A stretch of DNA of 34,035 nucleotides, taken from IMG/VR virus record IMGVR_UViG_3300041956_000242, positions 1 through 34,035 of that record; one strand, given 5' to 3'. The position numbers were made by a program, and so were the translations under genes. The notes below the pieces were generated by a model, which did not search any database, was not told where the DNA came from, and was given only the letters and a program-made list of their open reading frames with translations. Positions 13,000 to 18,224 of this stretch are shown here, piece after piece (within the stretch, counting starts at the first letter, position 1; each line of letters opens with the position of its first letter). The stretch comes from a virus.

Positions 13000-13482
13000 A
13001 TGGCTGGTTCGGCCAAAAACCTCCAGAATCAGAGTAATTCCGAGCGCTCACCTACACAACTGGCGGCTATCCGGCTCTATTCTGCCGGAAACCCGAGAAA
13101 AACCGTGGCAAAAGCTCTGGCACCGTACCTATATCCCGAAATCTGGGCTGAGGACGAGCCACTAGCAAGGCGCATGGCCTACAAGCGCGTCAGAGCCTGG
13201 GAGGAGACAGCCTGGTTCCGTGATGCCGTCTACGAGTCCACCATAGCCCGGGTAGATGCACAAGTACCACAGATCCTCAATGGTATGGCCAGGCGCGCCC
13301 GCAGGCGAGTGGATGCGGCCAGGCTAATGCTGGAGGTCACTGGGCGCCACAATCCTCGCGGGCAAGAGGTTCAGCCAGCTGTGGTACAGATCCAGTTCGG
13401 CGGCAACATGCCACGGCCACAGAACAGGCCTGAGATAGAGGATGGCAGTGTGGTGGACGCCGAAGTGGTGGAAGAGGACTAG
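13000..13482 (+). CDS. Terminase small subunit (phBC6A51-like)
   Basis: A 160-aa protein that binds phage DNA at the packaging start. The N-terminal half has homeodomain-like helices (SPTQLAAIRLYSAGNPRKTV, then LARRMAYKRVRAWEE) and the C-terminal half the helical pair typical of the phBC6A51-type small terminases (YESTIARVDAQVPQILNGMA and VDAARLMLEVTGRHNPRG). A frame continues upstream to a GTG at 12910 and ATG at 12955, but neither has a ribosome site and ATG 13000 is right after a -10 box. Its stop codon overlaps the first CTATATGGCC repeat. Unusually, 1.1 kb of leftward cassettes separates it from the large subunit. Confidence 0.75.
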   Translation: MAGSAKNLQNQSNSERSPTQLAAIRLYSAGNPRKTVAKALAPYLYPEIWAEDEPLARRMAYKRVRAWEETAWFRDAVYESTIARVDAQVPQILNGMARRARRRVDAARLMLEVTGRHNPRGQEVQPAVVQIQFGGNMPRPQNRPEIEDGSVVDAEVVEED

Positions 13483-13543
13483 CTATATGGCCGGGGGCCA
13501 TCTAACAGACTCAGGGGCCTTGGCGAAGCACAGCTATATGGCC
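13481..13543. repeat. Repeat cluster 1: two CTATATGGCC copies and one TCTAACAGAC copy
   Basis: AGCTATATGGCC occurs at 13481-13492 and 13532-13543. Between them is TCTAACAGAC (13501-13510) within GGCC ... GGGGCC ends (13498-13521). The first copy overlaps the stop of the small terminase gene. The cluster lies downstream of mini-HTH paralogue 3 on the minus strand. Confidence 0.75.
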
Positions 13544-13557
13544 GCGCCGGGGAGGGG

Positions 13558-13585
13558 GAGAGAGGCGGGTTTCCCCGCCCCTCTC
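13558..13585 (-). terminator. GC-rich hairpin terminator behind mini-HTH paralogue 3
   Basis: On the minus strand GAGAGGGGCGGG pairs with CCCGCCTCTCTC around GAAA. It lies a few bases after the stop at 13592. No T tract follows, so termination may need factors; G+C-rich hosts often use such hairpins. Confidence 0.6.
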
Positions 13586-13591
13586 AAGGCA

Positions 13592-13780
13592 CTAGGCCGT
13601 CTCGCTCTTGGCGAAGTGCTCACGAGCCGCGGTCACGGCGTCCGGACCGATCGACCAAGAGGTATTCTTGGCATCGGCGGGGCGCGTGAAGTTGGCCCGC
13701 AGGAAAGCGCGCAGGCGCTTGGGATCGACCTGGAGCTCTGCGGCGAGCTCCTTGGGCGTGGTCATTTTCACGTCGGCCAT
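13592..13780 (-). CDS. Mini-HTH paralogue 3
   Basis: A 62-aa protein that is almost only the shared domain: TPKELAAELQVDPKRLRAFL, then KNTSWSIGPDAVTAAREHFA. It is close to paralogue 4 (same length, most residues identical) and more distant from paralogues 1 and 2. The likely fold is a winged helix-turn-helix. ATG 13780 has AAGGAGGTG five bases upstream; an in-frame upstream ATG at 13810 has none. It lies between terS and terL on the opposite strand with its own promoter (13817-13845) and hairpin (13558-13585), so it is an independent cassette. DNA binding is inferred; target and role unknown. Confidence 0.82.
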   Translation of the reverse strand: MADVKMTTPKELAAELQVDPKRLRAFLRANFTRPADAKNTSWSIGPDAVTAAREHFAKSETA

Positions 13781-13816
13781 TTCCTCACCTCCTTCCTTTT
13801 CAACGTTCATACCTGT

Positions 13817-13845
13817 AGTATATCAACCACGGCACCACATGTCAA
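13817..13845 (-). promoter_or_regulatory. Leftward sigma70-like promoter of mini-HTH paralogue 3
   Basis: Minus strand TTGACA (13840-13845), 17 bp ending in gTTGA, TATACT (13817-13822). Nearly the same arrangement as the promoter at 8472-8500. Start predicted near 13810, about 30 nt before the ATG. Confidence 0.85.
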
Positions 13846-13869
13846 CCACGTGGCAGCCTTTTTCTCCCC

Positions 13870-13969
13870 AGCTATATGGCCGGCACCAAACCCCCCCAAG
13901 CCATCTAACGGACTGGTGGGCCGCGCCGCAGGCCTTCTAACAGACCGCAGGGCCGTTGGCTATATGGCC
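13870..13969. repeat. Repeat cluster 2: two CTATATGGCC and two TCTAACAGAC copies
   Basis: Order along the plus strand: CTATATGGCC (13872-13881), TCTAACGGAC (13904-13913), TCTAACAGAC (13936-13945), CTATATGGCC (13960-13969). Each TCTAAC core is in a 24-bp unit with GGCC-type ends, so it can form a short hairpin. The cluster fills the gap between the 24-aa membrane peptide and the promoter of paralogue 3. Confidence 0.75.
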
Positions 13970-13981
13970 CGGCCGCGCTAC

Positions 13982-14000
13982 CCCGGGCTAGTGCCCGAGG
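13982..14000 (-). terminator. Short hairpin at the end of the 24-aa peptide gene
   Basis: CCCGGGC (13982-13988) and GCCCGAGG (13993-14000) pair across CTAGT-like loop bases including the stop codon. Without a T tract it is a weak terminator candidate. Confidence 0.4.
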
Positions 14001-14062
14001 TAGTACGCGCCGTAGCTGATCGCGAGCCAGATTGCAGCCCACAGGAGGATCGCTCCGAGCAT
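13988..14062 (-). CDS. 24-aa membrane peptide
   Basis: ATG 14062 has AAAGGAG four bases upstream and opens a 24-codon frame, MLGAILLWAAIWLAISYGAY then YLGH. It is a single hydrophobic helix with polar end. The strong ribosome site makes a real gene likely despite the size. It lies between the terminator of mini-HTH paralogue 4 and the repeat cluster. It resembles in kind, not clearly in sequence, the 27-aa peptide at 7473. Role unknown; small phage membrane peptides often act on the host envelope. Confidence 0.6.
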   Translation of the reverse strand: MLGAILLWAAIWLAISYGAYYLGH

Positions 14063-14099
14063 CCTGCTCCTTTCCGCGTTCGTTCGTTCGATTGTAGGG

Positions 14100-14131
14100 G
14101 AACGCGAGGGGGACGAATCCCCCCCGCGTTC
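14100..14131 (-). terminator. 14-bp hairpin with UUCG loop behind mini-HTH paralogue 4
   Basis: On the minus strand GAACGCGGGGGGGA pairs with TCCCCCTCGCGTTC around TTCG, the very stable UUCG tetraloop. All 14 positions pair if one G-U is allowed on the minus-strand RNA; on the plus strand that position is an A-C mismatch, so the structure is built for leftward transcripts. It starts 10 nt after the stop at 14141. Confidence 0.75.
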
Positions 14132-14140
14132 GGCGCGAAC

Positions 14141-14329
14141 CTACTTCGTCTCGGACTTCGCGAAGTGTTCGCGAGCGGCGGCCTGTGCTTCCGGGCCGAT
14201 GCTCCACGAAGTGTTCTTCGCGTCGTTCGAGCGCGTGAAGTTCGCGCGAAGGAACGCCCGCAAACGCTTCGGGTCGATCTGCAAAGCGTTCGCCAGCTCC
14301 TTCGGCGTGACGTTCTTCGTTTCGCTCAT
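14141..14329 (-). CDS. Mini-HTH paralogue 4
   Basis: A 62-aa protein very close to paralogue 3: TPKELANALQIDPKRLRAFL, then KNTSWSIGPEAQAAAREHFA. The nucleotide sequence differs far more than the protein, with codons rich in TTCG/CGAA words, so it was probably acquired separately or has evolved under another base bias. No ribosome site precedes the ATG at 14329; instead a -10-like TACCAT lies six bases upstream, so a leaderless transcript is likely. It ends in the strong UUCG hairpin. Winged helix-turn-helix fold and DNA binding are inferred. Confidence 0.8.
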   Translation of the reverse strand: MSETKNVTPKELANALQIDPKRLRAFLRANFTRSNDAKNTSWSIGPEAQAAAREHFAKSETK

Positions 14330-14335
14330 ATACGT

Positions 14336-14363
14336 ATGGTAGCAAACGAACGAACGATCGCAA
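14336..14363 (-). promoter_or_regulatory. Promoter candidate for mini-HTH paralogue 4
   Basis: Minus strand TTGCGA (14358-14363), 16 bp, TACCAT (14336-14341); both boxes match consensus at four of six bases. The ATG follows six bases after the -10. Weaker than the other promoters, but the only candidate for this gene. Confidence 0.4.
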
Positions 14364-14512
14364 TAGTCCGTTCGGCCTATCTTCGTTGGTCATACGTACC
14401 ACAAACGTACGTTCGATTCGTTCGTTCATCATCACCACGATCGTACGCTGCAATCGTTGACGAACGCAATCGTTCGAACGTTCGATCGTTGCACCGTACA
14501 ACGAACCACCCC

Positions 14513-14553
14513 CCCCTAGGGGACGCGATGGGGGAATTGGATTTCGGATCCAA
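14513..14553. other. Palindromes upstream of the large terminase operon
   Basis: CCCCTAGGGG (14513-14522), preceded by a run of Cs, and TTGGAT - TTCGG - ATCCAA (14537-14553) lie in the gene-free stretch before 14619. Such GC-rich palindromes next to terminase genes can be cos/pac elements or terminators; nothing else here decides it. Confidence 0.3.
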
Positions 14554-14618
14554 AACCGCCTCGGACCTGGACACTATAGCTCTATTTTAGAGTCCACCCT
14601 ATTCCGGAAAGGAGTACG

Positions 14619-14804
14619 ATGGCAGTAACGAAGATCTCCACGTTCTTGTACCTCGGGCTTGCAGGCGACACCAAGCCCACCGGAATCATCCCTGCGGGGG
14701 CCAAGTACGTCCAGACCGACACCAACGGTATCGCAATCGCCGACGGCAAGGGGAACTGGATCAGCCTCCCAGCCGCCACAGCCGTCTCCATCGAGGCCGG
14801 CTAG
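14619..14804 (+). CDS. Small structural-type protein before the large terminase
   Basis: A 61-aa protein with AAGGAG four bases before its ATG. The segment KPTGIIPAGAKYVQTDTNG followed by DGKGNWISLP is the beta-strand pattern seen in many phage head-fibre and tail-fibre attachment modules (xTDTxGxxxxDGxxW). It could be a minor virion protein. It ends 20 nt before the large terminase start. The exact role cannot be told. Confidence 0.65.
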   Translation: MAVTKISTFLYLGLAGDTKPTGIIPAGAKYVQTDTNGIAIADGKGNWISLPAATAVSIEAG

Positions 14805-14824
14805 CCCAAACCACTTCCACTGAG

Positions 14825-16309
14825 ATGGCCGGTTCCGTCCTCACCCTCGACATTCCGTACGCCCCGCTCCCGAAGCAGCGAGAGGCGCACGGCCTGACCG
14901 CGAAGTACCGCGGCTTCTGTGGTGGGTGGGGCAACGGCAAGACCAGCTGGGGCTGCGTTGAGACCTTCACGACCCTCATGGAGTACCCGGGCACCAACTG
15001 CATCATCGCCCGTAAGACCCGCCCGGAGCTCAAAGCCACCACCTGGGAGATGTTTCTCCACGGTGACCCGGGCCAGCCCACAGGTTGGCAAGGCGTCCCT
15101 CGCCAGCTGATCCGCTCCCTGAACAAGGCCGACCTCTACATGGAGCTGCAGACCCCCGACCCCCAGCTCACCAGTAAGATCTGGGGGCTCCCGCTGGACG
15201 ACCCGAGCAAGCTGGAGAACTATAACCTCGGCTTCTTCTGGATCGACCAGGCCGAGGAGGTGGAGGAAGACATCTTCCTTAAGTTCCACGGACGTCTGCG
15301 CCAGCTCCACGCTCCACGCGAGGGGATCCTCACGTTCAACCCGAACGGACATAACTACCTGTGGAGGAGATTCATCGACCCGGACCGTGACCCGGCCTTC
15401 CGCAAGAACTATAAGTGCGTCGAGGCCACCACGTTCGACAACCCGAACCTGCCGGAGGACTACTTCGACCAGTTCGCAGGACTCCCGGAGGCATGGCTCC
15501 AACGCTTCGTACACGGCTCCCACGAGGTGTTCACCGGGCAGATCTTCACCGACTGGGACCCCGAGATCCATGTCGTACAACCGTTCCATATCCCCAAGGA
15601 GTGGCCACGGTACGCTTGCATCGACCCTGGGATCCGCCACGAAGGCGCTGTTACTTGGTGCGCCCGCGACCCGGACCGCAACGTCTATTACTACCGCGAG
15701 TGTCTACGCTCAGGCCAGCCCGTTGAGTGGTGGGCCCAGTACATCCACGAAGCCGAAGCCGCACCCGACTGGGGGGGCCCCAACGAGCACGTCTCGTTCT
15801 ACCTGATTGGGCCGGAAGCGCAGCAACGGTCCCAGACTGACGGCAAAAGCGTCATGCAGCTCTACTGGGAGCACGGCGTGTACCCCGAGCTGGCCGATAA
15901 AGATCCAAGCGCACGGATCTCCAAGATCACTGAGTACCTGCGCCCCGCAGCAAACCATCTCAACCCGTTCACCGGCACCTCCCCGGCCCCTCGGCTGTAT
16001 GTCTTCGCCGACTGTGAGAAGCTGCTGACGTACATACCGCAGTACCGTTGGCGCCCACAGCGCGTTAACTACACCGAGGAGGACTCCCCGGAAAAACCCC
16101 GCAAGAAGGACGACCACAACATCGACAACCTGGGCCACATCCTGCTCTACATCGACCCCCTCCCAGCCCCCGAGGGCGACGCACCGCGCTTGAGCCCTGA
16201 GCAGCGCCTGCTGTCAGACCTGATGGACGAGTGCTGGACGGAGGCCGAACTCGTGAGCAGAGGAGGAGGACACGACATTCTTCCCACCTACACCCATCTT
16301 CCGAAATGA
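14825..16309 (+). CDS. Terminase large subunit
   Basis: A 494-aa packaging motor ATPase and nuclease. Walker A GGWGNGKT lies at residues 33-40, Walker B plus catalytic Glu in FFWIDQAEE at about 137-145. The RNase H-like nuclease has its first Asp in YACIDPGI (about 266) and later acidic residues in DDHNIDNLGH (about 429-438). This order and length are typical of TerL. It cuts concatemeric DNA and pumps it into the prohead through the portal. ATG 14825 has no strong ribosome site. The last codon overlaps the endolysin start (ATGA), so termination and lysin translation are coupled. Confidence 0.92.
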   Translation: MAGSVLTLDIPYAPLPKQREAHGLTAKYRGFCGGWGNGKTSWGCVETFTTLMEYPGTNCIIARKTRPELKATTWEMFLHGDPGQPTGWQGVPRQLIRSLNKADLYMELQTPDPQLTSKIWGLPLDDPSKLENYNLGFFWIDQAEEVEEDIFLKFHGRLRQLHAPREGILTFNPNGHNYLWRRFIDPDRDPAFRKNYKCVEATTFDNPNLPEDYFDQFAGLPEAWLQRFVHGSHEVFTGQIFTDWDPEIHVVQPFHIPKEWPRYACIDPGIRHEGAVTWCARDPDRNVYYYRECLRSGQPVEWWAQYIHEAEAAPDWGGPNEHVSFYLIGPEAQQRSQTDGKSVMQLYWEHGVYPELADKDPSARISKITEYLRPAANHLNPFTGTSPAPRLYVFADCEKLLTYIPQYRWRPQRVNYTEEDSPEKPRKKDDHNIDNLGHILLYIDPLPAPEGDAPRLSPEQRLLSDLMDECWTEAELVSRGGGHDILPTYTHLPK

Positions 16310-17232
16310 CTCAGTGGTATCAAGAAGGCTATCCTGGCGGGCCTATGGTCCCCGTCAAAGGGTTCCCACGCCCGCTGTACCCGCCAGACGCGCCGGACCG
16401 CGCACCGTCCCAGGATGGCCCAGACGTCGTCGCCTATAAGCGGACTGTCTCGCGTGCTGGGAGGTGGCCGTGGGATACGTTCGACGACACCTTCTCCAAC
16501 TCTTTCGCCCATGGCAAGCCGGGAGGCAACGTTGGCGACTCGGGCATTGCCGGTGTCCAGCGACAGCAGCACATTGAGGACACTGGATGGATCGGCGAAG
16601 CGACGTTCAACACTCTCCGAAGCATCAAGATCCCTGTGGGCCTGCCCCACGCCGGTGAGTATGCTATGGACGCCACCGCCCAGAACCTCATCAACCAGGC
16701 CTGGGGCCTGTTTAAGGGAAGCGAGCCAAGTCCTGCTCCGTCAGGCACAGTCCGCCAGGCGGCGCTCCAGAGAGCTATTACACAGCTCGGCACTACTGAG
16801 AGCCCGCCGAACTCCAACCACAATAAGTACGGAGAGTGGTACGGGGTTGACTACCAGCCGTGGTGTGCCATGTTCGTGACCTGGTGCTTCGAGCTTGCCT
16901 CGGCAGACATGGGCACCGACTCTCCCAGTTTCGTCAGGGGGTCCCGCTATTCGTACTGTCCATATGTGGTCAGTGATGCGCGAGCTGGCCGGTACGGCCT
17001 ACGCACCACCGATGACCCCATCCCCGGCGACGTTGTGGTCTATGATTGGTCTTACGATACCGTCTACGACCACATTGGAATCTTCGAGAAGTGGGTCGGC
17101 AACGGAGTGTTTCACGCCATCGAGGGCAATACCTCCTACTCTTCCAACAGTAACGGAGGTGAAGTAATGAGGCGTGAGCGCAGCAAGTCAGGTCAGGGTA
17201 CATGCTTCGTCCGTGTGGCGGAGCCGTCTTAG
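16306..17232 (+). CDS. Endolysin: peptidoglycan-binding segment plus CHAP domain
   Basis: A 308-aa lysin. Residues about 77-106 (GDSGIAGVQRQQHIEDTGWI then GEATFNTL) match a PG_binding_1-type repeat with the tGxiGxxT signature. The C-terminal half is a CHAP amidase/endopeptidase: catalytic Cys in QPWCAMFVTWCF (near 187), His in VYDHIGIFE (near 255) and the following EGNTS (near 273). It has no signal peptide or membrane helix, so it needs a holin. The ATG at 16306 overlaps the large terminase stop. Its place between terminase and portal, not in a separate lysis cassette, is unusual. The domain calls are strong; the bond cut is unknown. Confidence 0.88.
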   Translation: MTQWYQEGYPGGPMVPVKGFPRPLYPPDAPDRAPSQDGPDVVAYKRTVSRAGRWPWDTFDDTFSNSFAHGKPGGNVGDSGIAGVQRQQHIEDTGWIGEATFNTLRSIKIPVGLPHAGEYAMDATAQNLINQAWGLFKGSEPSPAPSGTVRQAALQRAITQLGTTESPPNSNHNKYGEWYGVDYQPWCAMFVTWCFELASADMGTDSPSFVRGSRYSYCPYVVSDARAGRYGLRTTDDPIPGDVVVYDWSYDTVYDHIGIFEKWVGNGVFHAIEGNTSYSSNSNGGEVMRRERSKSGQGTCFVRVAEPS

Positions 17233-17245
17233 CAAGGAGGCCAGT

Positions 17246-17527
17246 ATGTCGTGGGAAATCGTATCCCGTGAGCTCGACACCGCGGAGTTTCTGCGGGAGG
17301 AGAACGGTCCCCTCTCGTCGCCGCGGGTGGAAGAGCTGGACGAGCAGCAGGCAGCGCAGGTCAGGGCTGCTCACAAGGTGATGAAGCTCCTCGTCAAGTC
17401 GGGCGCCGTCGGCGAGGGGAAGATTCGTATCTCAGCAAGTGGACACGCTCACCATGACCCCGTGAAGATGCCCACCGATCCCGCGTCCTCGACCTTCATC
17501 GGCATCTCAATCGGGAGGATCCCCTGA
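17246..17527 (+). CDS. 93-aa protein downstream of the endolysin
   Basis: ATG 17246 with AAGGAGG six bases upstream. Begins with WEIVSRELDTAEFLREENG, then an acidic helix (VEELDEQQAAQVRAAHKVMK) and a beta-rich end with HAHHDP. No family recognised. It shares one base with the next start (TGATG). Confidence 0.65.
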   Translation: MSWEIVSRELDTAEFLREENGPLSSPRVEELDEQQAAQVRAAHKVMKLLVKSGAVGEGKIRISASGHAHHDPVKMPTDPASSTFIGISIGRIP

Positions 17528-17886
17528 TGCACAAAATCGCCTTGATGGACCCGATACTGGGCCCGCCAAACTGTCTAACCTGTGGGCGGGGTAATACTCC
17601 AGATGACCCTGACACTCTCGACGACTTCTGGGTGATGGATCTCGAGAGAGACGTCAACTGGGGTGACCCCGCCTACATCTGCAAGTACTGTTGTGGCAAG
17701 ATCGCTGAGGCCTGTGGGCATGTTCCACTCTCGGCATACGAGGAGCAGGAGGCGATGGTTCGCCAGCACCTTGAGACGATCCATCAAGTCGAAGCTGAGC
17801 GAGACTCACTGAGACGCCGGTTCCGCGTTGCGCAGACCGGCACGAAGGCCATCAAGTCCGCCAGAAAGCAGAGTGCACGCTCGTGA
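17527..17886 (+). CDS. Zinc-ribbon protein with coiled-coil end
   Basis: A 119-aa protein. CLTCGRG near residue 16 and CKYCCGKIAEACG near residue 52 give a four-Cys zinc site. The rest is an acid-basic helix (EEQEAMVRQHLETIHQVEAE) and a Lys/Arg-rich tail. In the lysis/head operon; function unknown. A GTGA overlap joins it to the membrane gene. Confidence 0.7.
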   Translation: MHKIALMDPILGPPNCLTCGRGNTPDDPDTLDDFWVMDLERDVNWGDPAYICKYCCGKIAEACGHVPLSAYEEQEAMVRQHLETIHQVEAERDSLRRRFRVAQTGTKAIKSARKQSARS

Positions 17887-18224
17887 CTGTAACGGCCTTG
17901 GGCATTCTCGGTTTCATGGTGATCGTACTCATCGGTGCACTCGTTGCGGTCACTGTAACCTTCTCTCGATCGCTTCGAAGTGTAGCTGATCACGCCGATC
18001 GAGTGCACGACAGGTCGGTCAATCAGCTCTCCTCAGTACTTGATCGCCTCATGGCGAAGAACTTCGAGGACTTCAAGGTCTACGACACTGCCTCTACGGT
18101 ACACGGCTCTGTGGAGTATCCGGAAGAGAGCGACAGACCGTGGAATGTGCCTGGTGTGTTCGTTCCGCGGCGTGGTGTCATGGGCGGAGCTGTCGAGGTT
18201 GGTCAGGAGGAGGGTGAGGAATGA
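17883..18224 (+). CDS. Single-pass membrane protein next to the endolysin
   Basis: A 113-aa protein with one N-terminal transmembrane helix (LGILGFMVIVLIGALVAVTV, about residues 6-25) followed by a charged coil (RSVADHADRVHDRSVNQLSS) and a Pro/Val-rich end. A single helix and soluble tail would fit a class III holin or a lysis accessory protein, and it is in the same operon as the endolysin; that is inference from position. No second helix is present. The stop overlaps the portal ATG. Confidence 0.6.
   Translation: MTVTALGILGFMVIVLIGALVAVTVTFSRSLRSVADHADRVHDRSVNQLSSVLDRLMAKNFEDFKVYDTASTVHGSVEYPEESDRPWNVPGVFVPRRGVMGGAVEVGQEEGEE

Larger units (their letters stand above)
14070..14501. other. 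Island very rich in TTCG/CGAA words
   Basis: By hand count about 33 TTCG or CGAA words lie in roughly 430 bp, where 3-4 would be expected by chance. They include CGTTCGTTCGTTCG near 14079, AACGAACGAACG near 14346, the 12-bp palindrome TCGAACGTTCGA near 14473, and a direct repeat of GCAATCGTT near 14450. The bias runs through the gene at 14141-14329 as well as its flanks. The gene-free part 14330-14618 holds this, an 8-C tract and the palindromes listed separately. Confidence 0.7.

Noticed and set aside
13905-14501. 198-codon leftward frame over paralogue 4 and the TTCG island
   Set aside because: It arises from the TTCG/CGAA repeats (few stops in that frame) and contradicts the conserved frame of paralogue 4.
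13442-14590. 382-codon rightward open frame across the cassette block
   Set aside because: It runs antisense to the two mini-HTH genes, which have clear homology to each other and good signals; its translation is Arg/Ser/Pro-rich without domain character.
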